Origin: JAAAOZ01 sp964496595
GTDB lineage: Bacteria > Chloroflexota > Anaerolineae > B4-G1 > SLSP01
NCBI GenBank assembly: GCA_964496595.1
Contig: CAZCAI010000139.1
Span: 1 to 12,866, forward strand
Length of the DNA stretch: 12,866 bases
Direction: 5' to 3'
Under the pieces are notes generated by a model, which ran no database searches, was not told where the DNA came from, and worked only from the letters and a program-made list of their open reading frames with translations. Within the stretch, counting starts at the first letter, position 1. Each line of letters opens with the position of its first letter. Position numbers and translations under genes: made by a program. Shown piece by piece: positions 1 through 5,585 of this stretch.

Positions 1-91
1 AAAGGTCTGTGATCCCCACAAACGCTCGAATCTGAGATCCTCTTAGAGTTGTCTGACGAAATCCAAAAGACCTGTGATGCAAAGTGAATTC

Positions 92-119
92 TTGCCCCTC
101 CTCTGTTTCGTTGTATACT
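92..119 (+). promoter_or_regulatory. Putative sigma70-type promoter for the MazG-like gene
   Basis: A TTGCCC box (92-97) and a TATACT box (114-119) are separated by 16 bp. TG stands directly before the -10 box. Transcription would start near 126, only about 5 nt before the ATG at 131, so the mRNA would be leaderless or nearly so. This fits the absence of a Shine-Dalgarno sequence there. The same layout, TTGCCT-16-TATGAT with TG before the -10, recurs at 6993-7020. The call rests on consensus matching by eye. Confidence 0.5.
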
Positions 120-130
120 GAGTGATTGTT

Positions 131-505
131 ATGAGCGATATGACCTTAGATAAGCTGACGGACGCTATGACCTTAGATAAGCTGACGGACGCGATGAATC
201 GATTTGTGGCGGATATGGGCTGGTACGAGGCCGATTCACCATTCCGGCAAAGCCCGCGCAACATCGCGATCTCGCTGACGCTGGAGGCCTCCGAGGTGCT
301 GGAGCACTTCCAATGGGGCGACGGGGCGGAGCCGGAGATGTTGGCCGAGGAGTTAGCCGACGTGGCGCTCTATCTGCTGCAATTGGCTTATCTGATGGAC
401 ATCGATCTCGAACAGGCGATTATGGATAAATTGGCCGTGAATTACCGGCGCTTCGGCGAGGCTGAGCGCCTACCCGATGATTTGATACAGGATGAGGATG
501 TATGA
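131..505 (+). CDS. MazG-like nucleotide pyrophosphohydrolase
   Basis: This 124-residue protein belongs to the all-alpha NTP pyrophosphatase (MazG/dCTPase-like) family, which hydrolyses (d)NTPs to NMP and pyrophosphate, often as housecleaning of non-canonical nucleotides. The metal-binding signature is visible as E52-x2-E55 and E74-x2-D77, within the stretches LEASEVLEHFQW and EELADVALYLLQLA. SPRNIAISL before the first motif and the single-domain length fit the short subfamily. The start is uncertain. ATG 131 is chosen because it sits just after the predicted transcription start. GTG 122 and ATGs at 140, 167 and 194 are in frame and none has a convincing Shine-Dalgarno. The N-terminus contains a 9-residue tandem duplication (MTLDKLTDA twice); family members usually have one such segment. 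The stop overlaps a 12-codon micro-ORF leading to the next gene. Substrate specificity cannot be read from the sequence. Confidence 0.88.
   Translation: MSDMTLDKLTDAMTLDKLTDAMNRFVADMGWYEADSPFRQSPRNIAISLTLEASEVLEHFQWGDGAEPEMLAEELADVALYLLQLAYLMDIDLEQAIMDKLAVNYRRFGEAERLPDDLIQDEDV
140..193 (+). repeat. 27-bp in-frame tandem duplication at the MazG-like start
   Basis: Two 27-bp copies, 140-166 and 167-193, lie head to tail and differ only in the last base (GCT versus GCG, both Ala). Each begins with ATG and encodes MTLDKLTDA. The duplication lengthens the N-terminal helix by nine residues and gives three regularly spaced potential start codons (140, 167, 194). The near identity points to a recent event. 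Confidence 0.97.
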
Positions 506-540
506 CCTGGACACCTATCGCGGATTGCCCTGACGCCTGA
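502..540 (+). CDS. 12-codon micro-ORF, possible translational coupler
   Basis: ATG at 502-504 overlaps the TGA of the MazG-like gene (ATGA). The micro-ORF reads MTWTPIADCPDA and ends at TGA 538-540, which overlaps the ATG of the metallophosphoesterase at 540 (TGATG). A ribosome finishing the first gene could restart here and again at the next gene. No Shine-Dalgarno stands before 540, which agrees with coupling. It is unlikely to make a functional peptide. It could be chance, since only about 36 nt are involved. Confidence 0.4.
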   Translation: MTWTPIADCPDA

Positions 541-1202
541 TGCGGATTCTGGCGCTCAGCGACGAAGTCACGACCGCGATCTACAATCCAGAAGCTAAGG
601 CTCTGCTGGGCGACGTAGATCTGCTGCTTTCCTGCGGCGATTTGCCCTACTCCTATCTGGAATACATCGTGACGCACTTTGAGGTTCCCCACGCCTTCTA
701 CATCCACGGGAATCACGATAGAGATGAGGAGCTGGTAAATGGCCGGGTTCTTCTCGCGCCGGGCGGATGGCGAAACCTGGATCGGCGGGTTGTCAACGTG
801 GATGACGTGCTCATCGCCGGGCTGGAAGGCTCCATCCGTTACAAGCCGGAGGCGCCCTATCAATATACCCAATCTCGGATGTGGCAGCGAGCGTTGCGAC
901 TAGTGCCGAGACTTCTTTTTAATCGGATCTTTTTCGGGCGCTACGTGGACATTTTCATCGCCCACTCGCCGCCGGCCGGCATTCACGACGGCCAAGATCA
1001 CGCGCATCGCGGCTTTCAGGCCTTTATATGGCTGATACGAACCTTCCGCCCGCGCCTCTTTCTGCACGGACACAAGCATTATTACGGCGCGAGCGTCTGG
1101 CGCTCCTGCTTCGAAGCGACGGACGTGATCAACGTGCATCCCTTCCGCGCGATCGAGTTCAAGCAAGATGCTATCACGTGTAGTAGATTTTCGCGCCGCT
1201 GA
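540..1202 (+). CDS. Calcineurin-like metallophosphoesterase
   Basis: This 220-residue protein has the calcineurin-like phosphoesterase motifs in order: D8 in LALSDEV, G33-D34 in LLSCGDLPY, G57-N58-H59-D60 (GNHD), H142 in AHSPP, and H176-G-H178 in LHGHKH. These ligands normally hold two metals that hydrolyse phosphomono- or diesters. No signal peptide or membrane segment is seen, so a cytoplasmic enzyme is expected. The first motif, normally DxH, reads D8-E-V10, so one usual ligand is missing. I recall related proteins with SDE/SDR at this place followed by CGDLPYxYLE, so this may be a subfamily trait rather than damage. The start at 540 places the first motif where the family has it. It is probably co-expressed with the MazG-like gene through the micro-ORF. 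The natural substrate is unknown. Confidence 0.87.
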   Translation: MRILALSDEVTTAIYNPEAKALLGDVDLLLSCGDLPYSYLEYIVTHFEVPHAFYIHGNHDRDEELVNGRVLLAPGGWRNLDRRVVNVDDVLIAGLEGSIRYKPEAPYQYTQSRMWQRALRLVPRLLFNRIFFGRYVDIFIAHSPPAGIHDGQDHAHRGFQAFIWLIRTFRPRLFLHGHKHYYGASVWRSCFEATDVINVHPFRAIEFKQDAITCSRFSRR

Positions 1203-1233
1203 TTTTTAAGAATGACCTAGCCCAGTTCTCAAA

Positions 1234-1251
1234 GGGGATTGCTAAATCCCC
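1234..1251. repeat. Intergenic hairpin GGGGAT-6-ATCCCC
   Basis: A perfect 6-bp stem (1234-1239 with 1246-1251) encloses the loop TGCTAA. It lies 32 bp after the phosphoesterase stop. There is no proper T-run after it (GCCTTTATC), so it is a weak terminator at best. Stem and loop size match the hairpins at 7123-7140 and 7157-7174, so it may be a solitary member of the same intergenic repeat family. Confidence 0.5.
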
Positions 1252-1275
1252 GCCTTTATCATTAAGGGCTTGGAT

Positions 1276-1304
1276 CTGACAATCCGAACCGAGCAGTGTA
1301 TAGA
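1276..1304 (+). promoter_or_regulatory. Putative proS promoter
   Basis: CTGACA (1276-1281, five of six matches to TTGACA) and TATAGA (1299-1304) are separated by exactly 17 bp, with TG directly before the -10. The start of transcription would be near 1311, giving a leader of about 37 nt. This leader is too short for a T-box, and none is visible. Confidence 0.55.
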
Positions 1305-1337
1305 AATTATCATCCAACGAACTGAACTCAAGGAAGT

Positions 1338-1342
1338 GAGGT
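1338..1342 (+). promoter_or_regulatory. Ribosome binding site of proS
   Basis: GAGGT stands 5 nt before ATG 1348. This fixes the start at 1348 and excludes the TTG at 1270, which lies upstream of the predicted promoter. Confidence 0.8.
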
Positions 1343-1347
1343 ACAAG

Positions 1348-2790
1348 ATGGCAGAAGAATTTTTAACGCCCCAAAACGAAGACTTTTCCAAATGGTACAA
1401 CGAGGTCGTCCTCAAGGCCGATCTGGCCGATTACTCGCCCGTGCGCGGCTGCATGGTCATCAAGCCCTACGGCTATACCCTCTGGGAGCGCATCCGCGAC
1501 GAGCTGGATCGCCGCTTCAAAGCGACGGGCCACGTCAACGCCTACTTCCCGCTCTTCATCCCGGAGGATTTCTTAGCGAAGGAATCCGAGCACGTGGAGG
1601 GCTTCGCGCCGGAGTTGGCCGTCGTGACGCACGGCGGCGGCAGCGAGCTTGAGCGCCCGCTGGTCGTCCGCCCCACCTCCGAGACGATCATCGGCCATAT
1701 GTACGCGCAGTGGATCCAATCCTATCGCGATCTGCCCGTGCTGATCAACCAATGGGCCAACGTCGTGCGCTGGGAGATGCGCACCCGCCTCTTCCTGCGC
1801 ACCACCGAGTTCCTCTGGCAAGAGGGCCACACCGCGCACGCCACCCGCGAGGAGGCGGAAGAGGAGACGCTGCAGATGTTGGACGTCTACACCGATTTCG
1901 CCGTCAACGAGGCGGCGATCCCCGTGCTGCCGGGCCGCAAGAGCGAGAGTGAGAAGTTCGCCGGCGCCGTCGATAGCTACACCATCGAGGCGATGATGAA
2001 GGACGGCAAGGCGCTGCAATCCGGCACCAGCCACTTCCTGGGCCAGAACTTCGCCAAGGCCTTCGATATTCAGTACTTAGATGAGAACAACGAGCTAGAA
2101 CACGTGTGGACGACCTCCTGGGGCGTGAGCACACGGATGGTCGGCGCGATTGTGATGACGCACGGCGACGATCAAGGGCTGGTCCTGCCGCCGCATTTAG
2201 CGCCGATTCAGGTGGTGATCGTGCCCATCTGGCGCAAGGACAAAGAGAAGCGCGACGTGCTGGCCGCCGCCGAGAAGATCGAGCAGCGGCTCAAGGGCTA
2301 CCTGCGGGTAAAGATCGACACGCGCGAGGGCCTCTCGCCGGGCTGGAAGTTCAACGATTGGGAGATGCGCGGCGTACCGCTGCGCGTCGAGATCGGGCCG
2401 CGCGACATCGCCAACGAGACCGTGATGTTGGCCCGTCGCGATCAGCCGGGCCGCGCGGGCAAATCCTCCGCGCCGATGGCCGAATTGGAGACCCGCATCC
2501 CAGAGATGTTGGAGACAGTACAGGACGCCATCTATCAGAAAGCGCTGGATTTCCGCGAAGCAAATACCGTCGACGTGGCGAGCTACGACGAGCTAAAAGA
2601 GGCCGTGGAGACCGGCTTCGCGCGCGCGTGGTGGGCCGGCGATACGGACGACGAGGCCGCCATCCAGAACGAGACCAAGGCCACCATCCGCTGCATCCCC
2701 TTGGCGGAGGATCAGCCGGGCGGCGCCGGGCGCTGCGTCTACACCGGCAAAGAGGCCACCGAGATCGCCATCTTCGGGCGGGCCTATTGA
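1348..2790 (+). CDS. proS: Prolyl-tRNA synthetase, archaeal/eukaryal type
   Basis: This 480-residue class II synthetase charges tRNA(Pro) with proline in the cytoplasm. It is the short form without the editing insertion found in the E. coli type. The catalytic core includes the proline/ATP-site stretch VVRPTSE (T110, E112), motif 2 from R141-W-E143 to the TEFLWQEGHTAH segment, and motif 3 around SWGVSTRMVGA (258-267). An anticodon-binding domain (about 286-385) follows. A C-terminal domain ends in ...FGRAY; the terminal Tyr is typical of this type. In many relatives that domain carries a four-Cys zinc site. Here only C449 and C463 are visible, and the segment that usually holds the first pair reads WWAGDTDDEAAI, so zinc is probably not bound. 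The upstream extension back to TTG 1270 is rejected because a good Shine-Dalgarno precedes ATG 1348. The gene appears monocistronic, with its own promoter and terminator. Confidence 0.98.
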   Translation: MAEEFLTPQNEDFSKWYNEVVLKADLADYSPVRGCMVIKPYGYTLWERIRDELDRRFKATGHVNAYFPLFIPEDFLAKESEHVEGFAPELAVVTHGGGSELERPLVVRPTSETIIGHMYAQWIQSYRDLPVLINQWANVVRWEMRTRLFLRTTEFLWQEGHTAHATREEAEEETLQMLDVYTDFAVNEAAIPVLPGRKSESEKFAGAVDSYTIEAMMKDGKALQSGTSHFLGQNFAKAFDIQYLDENNELEHVWTTSWGVSTRMVGAIVMTHGDDQGLVLPPHLAPIQVVIVPIWRKDKEKRDVLAAAEKIEQRLKGYLRVKIDTREGLSPGWKFNDWEMRGVPLRVEIGPRDIANETVMLARRDQPGRAGKSSAPMAELETRIPEMLETVQDAIYQKALDFREANTVDVASYDELKEAVETGFARAWWAGDTDDEAAIQNETKATIRCIPLAEDQPGGAGRCVYTGKEATEIAIFGRAY

Positions 2791-2814
2791 CGCCGCGCAC
2801 AGCATCACCTACCC

Positions 2815-2852
2815 ACGCGGGGCAGCCACTCATTGCCCCGCGTTCTTTTTTT
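2815..2852 (+). terminator. Strong intrinsic terminator after proS
   Basis: A perfect 10-bp GC-rich stem (ACGCGGGGCA at 2815-2824 with TGCCCCGCGT at 2834-2843) encloses a 9-nt loop. It is followed by TCTTTTTTT (2844-2852). It begins 24 bp after the proS stop and should separate proS from the next transcript. Confidence 0.95.
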
Positions 2853-2862
2853 GCATTTGCGT

Positions 2863-2959
2863 ACCCTTGCAAAGGTTAAATGAGGTCTTGTTGGCAAATT
2901 TGCTCTCGGCTTCCACAGAGATTTCGGATTTTGGGAGCCTTGCTTGACCTTCGCAAGGG
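2863..2959. promoter_or_regulatory. Cluster of short palindromes, possible operators
   Basis: Three dyad elements lie upstream of the 2992 gene: ACCCTTGCAAAGGT (2863-2876, 12 of 14 positions symmetric), GCAAATTTGC (2894-2903, perfect) and CCTTCGCAAGG (2948-2958, 4-bp arms). The first and last share a CCTT-GCAA-GG core. They lie upstream of the -10 box at 2980, where a regulator could act. No regulator gene is nearby, and the sites are short enough to be partly chance. Confidence 0.3.
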
Positions 2960-2979
2960 CTATCCAAAACTAGTATTAG

Positions 2980-2985
2980 TATAAT
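2980..2985 (+). promoter_or_regulatory. Consensus -10 box directly before a possibly leaderless gene
   Basis: A perfect TATAAT lies 6 nt before ATG 2992, so the predicted first nucleotide is about the A of the start codon. No Shine-Dalgarno can fit ahead of this ATG in such an mRNA. A TTGACC at 2944-2949 is too far away (30 bp) to be its -35 box. No other -35 match is seen at 16-18 bp, so activator dependence is possible. Confidence 0.45.
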
Positions 2986-2991
2986 GAAGGT

Positions 2992-4155
2992 ATGACAATC
3001 TCAACCCTACGACAGATAGCCACAGCCGCCTGGCCCGCCTTATGGCGCGCGATCCGCGCCCTACTGCCGTGGGCCGCGCTGGTGTGGCTCGTGATAGCCG
3101 CCGTGCGCCCGCCGGGCGTGCTGGTGACCTTCCCGCCGCCCCAGACCGTGACGACGACCCATCCCAACGTGGGCGTCCACACCCGCCTGACCGACGAGGT
3201 CGAGGCGTGGAAGATTCAACGCACACTGGCGTGGGTGCGAGAGATGGGCGCGCCCCACATCGTCGAATACTTCCCCTGGGCCTACATCGAAACCGCGCCG
3301 GGCGAGTACGACTGGGCGCACAGCGATACGGTCATCGCGCACGCGCGCAACCAGGGGCTGACCGTCATCGCGCGGCTAGGGATGACGCCTGCGTGGGCGC
3401 GAGACGATCCGGCGGAGCGCGAGACGACCGCCACCTACCTGGACGCCGACCATTATGCAGCATTCGCCGACTTCGTCGCGGCCTTCGTCGCGCGCTACGC
3501 GGGCCAGGTGGAGCACATCATCATCTGGAACGAGCCGAACCTCGCCTTCGAGTGGGGGTATCGGCCCGTGGATCCGGCAGCCTACACCGAGTTGCTCCGC
3601 GTGAGCTATCGCGCGGCGCACGCGGCCAACGACGAGATCATCGTGCTGGGTGGGGCGCTCGCGCCCACGCTGGAGCCGGAGGGCAGCCCGCGCGGCCTCA
3701 ACGATCTGCTCTATTTGGAGGCGATGTACGATGCCGGGGCCGGCGACTATTTCGACGCGCTGGCCGCGCACGCCTACGGCCTGGGCTTCCCGCCGGAGAT
3801 GCCGCCCGCGCCGGATCTGCTCAACTACCGGCGCGGCGAGCTGCTGCGCGAGATCATGGACGCGCACGGCGACGCCCACAAGCCGATCTACATCACGGAG
3901 GCCGGGTGGAACGATCACCCGCGCTGGACGTGGAGCGTGACGCCCGCACAGCGCATCGCCTACACGCTCGACGCCTACGCCTGGGCGGAGGAACATTGGC
4001 CCTGGTGCCCCGTCGTCGCGATGTGGATGTTTCGCACGCCGTGGCCGGGCCGCAACTATCAAGACAACTACGCCTTCGTGACTCCCGATTTCCACAAGCG
4101 GATGATCTACGAAGCGGTGCAGGAATACACGGGAAATACGGATTCGTCGAAGTAA
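2992..4155 (+). CDS. Membrane-anchored clan GH-A glycosidase-like protein
   Basis: This 387-residue protein has a hydrophobic segment at about 23-38 (ALLPWAALVWLVIAAV) after a basic N-terminus. It has no lipobox or obvious cleavage site, so it is probably a signal-anchored extracytoplasmic protein. The body reads as a TIM-barrel glycoside hydrolase of clan GH-A (GH39/GH5-like). The likely acid/base is E181 in IIWNEPN and the likely nucleophile is E303 in YITEAGWN, 122 residues apart as expected for strands 4 and 7. Other barrel-like stretches are GAPHIVEYFPWAYIE, GLTVIARLGMTPAWA and YFDALAAHAYG. It should hydrolyse or rearrange a beta-linked glycan or glycoconjugate. Family and substrate cannot be settled from motifs. 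The gene follows a strong terminator and begins 6 nt after a TATAAT box. A downstream solute-binding lipoprotein gene lies 90 bp away with no terminator between. Confidence 0.8.
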   Translation: MTISTLRQIATAAWPALWRAIRALLPWAALVWLVIAAVRPPGVLVTFPPPQTVTTTHPNVGVHTRLTDEVEAWKIQRTLAWVREMGAPHIVEYFPWAYIETAPGEYDWAHSDTVIAHARNQGLTVIARLGMTPAWARDDPAERETTATYLDADHYAAFADFVAAFVARYAGQVEHIIIWNEPNLAFEWGYRPVDPAAYTELLRVSYRAAHAANDEIIVLGGALAPTLEPEGSPRGLNDLLYLEAMYDAGAGDYFDALAAHAYGLGFPPEMPPAPDLLNYRRGELLREIMDAHGDAHKPIYITEAGWNDHPRWTWSVTPAQRIAYTLDAYAWAEEHWPWCPVVAMWMFRTPWPGRNYQDNYAFVTPDFHKRMIYEAVQEYTGNTDSSK

Positions 4156-4156
4156 A

Positions 4157-4174
4157 ACGCAATACGCAATACGC
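4157..4174. repeat. Short tandem repeat, ACGCAAT unit
   Basis: Two full copies of ACGCAAT plus a partial third (ACGC) start directly after the stop codon of the glycosidase-like gene. No function is evident. It may mark a slippage-prone spacer. Confidence 0.8.
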
Positions 4175-4211
4175 TTTCTTTGAAATACAACCACTTCAAT
4201 GCAATGATATA

Positions 4212-4233
4212 TAACGAAAGTATGTAACGAAAG
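4212..4233 (+). repeat. Duplicated TAACGAAAG in the leader of the lipoprotein gene
   Basis: TAACGAAAG occurs at 4212-4220 and 4225-4233, a 13-bp period. The second copy runs into the ribosome binding site AAAGGA (4230-4235), which is 10 nt before ATG 4246. The Shine-Dalgarno favours ATG 4246 over the GTG at 4237, which would lie only 1 nt after it. Upstream, TTGAAA (4180-4185) and TATATA (4208-4213) are 22 bp apart, too far for a good promoter. Confidence 0.6.
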
Positions 4234-4245
4234 GACGTGATAACC

Positions 4246-5580
4246 ATGCGCAGCATTCGAAACGCGACGCTGGTGATTTTGATACTTTTCGCCGCACTTT
4301 TCACCGGATGCAACCGGCTCCATGCGCCAACGCCCGACCAATCCCCGCTTCCCGAGCCGACGGCGACGCCGGAACCTTCGCCCACACCTTCCCCAACCGC
4401 CACACCCGTTCGGGGCCTCATCACGCTAACTCTGTGGGCGCCCGATTTTCTCGATCCCTATGCGGAACAGCCTGAACAGGAAACCGAAGATGAAAATGGC
4501 GAAGAGATGGCCGCGTCTCTCCTCAACGAGCAATTGACGACCTTCAACCATCGACATCAGGATATGCAAGTCCAGGTCATCATCAAAGAGGCCACCGGGC
4601 CTGGCGGCCTCTTTCACCTGTTGAGCACAGCCGCCGACGCGGCGCCCGCCGTGTTGCCGGACCTCATCATCCTCAACCCCACCGACCTGCGCGCGGCCAT
4701 CCAAGGCGAATTCGTCCAACCGCTGCCCATCACCCTGCCAGAGGACGATTATTTTCCCTTCGCGCTCGCCGGACAGACGGAGGTCACGCGGAGCTATGGC
4801 TTCCCCTACGTCGCTCAAGCCGATCACATGGTCTATCGTCAGGGCGTTTCGGCCACGCCGCCTCTCACCTGGACAAGTACGCTGACCAAAGGCTACACGA
4901 TGTTGTGGCCGGCGGCTCCGCCCGATAAACTGGCCGATGACGCGCTGTTGGCGGCCTATCTGGGCGCCGGCGGCGCAGTGGTGGATGACGATGGAGAGCC
5001 AACGCTGGAGCGGGAAGCATTAGAGGCGCTCTACAACTTTTTCTTCCAAATGATGGAACGCGATCAGATCGACCCGGAGCGCCTGCTAAATCTGCCGGAC
5101 GCAGTCGCGTGTTGGGAAGCCTACCAAGAGCGCGCGGCCCATGTCAGCCCGGCGCCGGCCGGCCTCTACTGGGCGGATCCACCGGCCAACACGCAACCGA
5201 GTTGGGGTCCCACCCCGGACGGTCATCCGGCCGGCATCGCGCACGTCTGGACCATCGCGCTGGTGACGAACGACCCGGCCCGTCAGGCGGCGGCGATGAC
5301 CCTGGCGCAATGGCTGACCGCCTCGGAGCAAATGGCAATCCTGGCGCGCTCGATTGAGATGTTGCCGCCCAAGCCCGAAGCGGTGCAGTTGTGGGGGCTA
5401 CTCCCCGAAGAGACCGCGTTCTTAGAGGAGTTCTTGAGCGCGGCGTCCCCTCCCCTATCAGCATCCGTCGATGAGCCGGTGCGCCGCGCGCTTCAGGCGG
5501 GATTGAGGGCGCTATTGACAAGAGAGGTCGAAACGCCCGCCGCCGCCGCCGCCCATGCATTGGGCAATCTAAGGGAGTGA
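4246..5580 (+). CDS. Extracellular solute-binding lipoprotein, ABC type
   Basis: This 444-residue protein starts with a lipoprotein signal (basic MRSIRN, hydrophobic 8-19, then LFTGC with Cys22 as lipidation site). Phe at -3 is slightly off consensus. Residues 27-56 form a Pro/Thr/Ser-rich linker with PTATPEPSPTPSPTATP, a style common in Chloroflexota surface proteins. The rest resembles family 1 (sugar-type) solute-binding proteins. It opens with a beta strand LITLTLWAPDF, then an acidic insertion (about 73-88), NEQLTTFNHRHQDMQVQV, APAVLPDLIILNPTDLRAA and FVQPLPITLPE. Near the C-terminus, AGIAHVWTIALVTNDPARQAAAMTLAQWLT matches the usual helix after the hinge. It should capture a solute, probably a saccharide, outside the membrane. 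No permease or ATPase gene is adjacent. The stop lies 5 bp before the glycerate kinase start, suggesting one transcript. An alternative role as a stand-alone binding protein is possible. Confidence 0.8.
   Translation: MRSIRNATLVILILFAALFTGCNRLHAPTPDQSPLPEPTATPEPSPTPSPTATPVRGLITLTLWAPDFLDPYAEQPEQETEDENGEEMAASLLNEQLTTFNHRHQDMQVQVIIKEATGPGGLFHLLSTAADAAPAVLPDLIILNPTDLRAAIQGEFVQPLPITLPEDDYFPFALAGQTEVTRSYGFPYVAQADHMVYRQGVSATPPLTWTSTLTKGYTMLWPAAPPDKLADDALLAAYLGAGGAVVDDDGEPTLEREALEALYNFFFQMMERDQIDPERLLNLPDAVACWEAYQERAAHVSPAPAGLYWADPPANTQPSWGPTPDGHPAGIAHVWTIALVTNDPARQAAAMTLAQWLTASEQMAILARSIEMLPPKPEAVQLWGLLPEETAFLEEFLSAASPPLSASVDEPVRRALQAGLRALLTREVETPAAAAAHALGNLRE
5573..5577 (+). promoter_or_regulatory. 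Ribosome binding site of the glycerate kinase gene
   Basis: GGGAG lies within the last codons of the lipoprotein gene, 8 nt before ATG 5586. It favours 5586 over the GTG at 5577, which overlaps this site. Confidence 0.7.
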
Positions 5581-5585
5581 TCGCG

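Noticed and set aside
1..91. Possible degenerate copy of the hairpin element (GATCCCC, ATCTGAGAT, CTGACGA fragments)
   Set aside because: The fragments are short and form no clear stem or ordered match to 7076-7221.
43..264. Minus-strand frame with repeated VIASVSLSK-like segments at the window start
   Set aside because: The repeats only mirror the 27-bp duplication of the MazG-like gene on the other strand.
1270..1347. Extended N-terminus of proS from TTG 1270
   Set aside because: It overlaps the predicted promoter, lacks a ribosome binding site, and is not like known N-termini. ATG 1348 has GAGGT 5 nt upstream.
2106..2879. 257-codon plus-strand frame and 173-codon minus-strand frame over the end of proS
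   Set aside because: Both are Arg-rich shadows of proS and run over its terminator.
4180..4213. Promoter TTGAAA/TATATA before the lipoprotein gene
   Set aside because: A spacing of 22 bp is too long for a sigma70 promoter, and no better pairing was seen.
3042..4214. 390-codon alternative plus-strand frame over the glycosidase-like gene
   Set aside because: The translation is Arg/Ala/Gly-rich low-complexity, has no motifs, and overlaps the real gene in another frame.
3376..4341. 321-codon open frame on the minus strand opposite the glycosidase-like gene
   Set aside because: It is antisense to a gene with clear catalytic motifs, has Arg/Val/His-rich composition typical of a GC-rich shadow frame, and matches no family I recognise.
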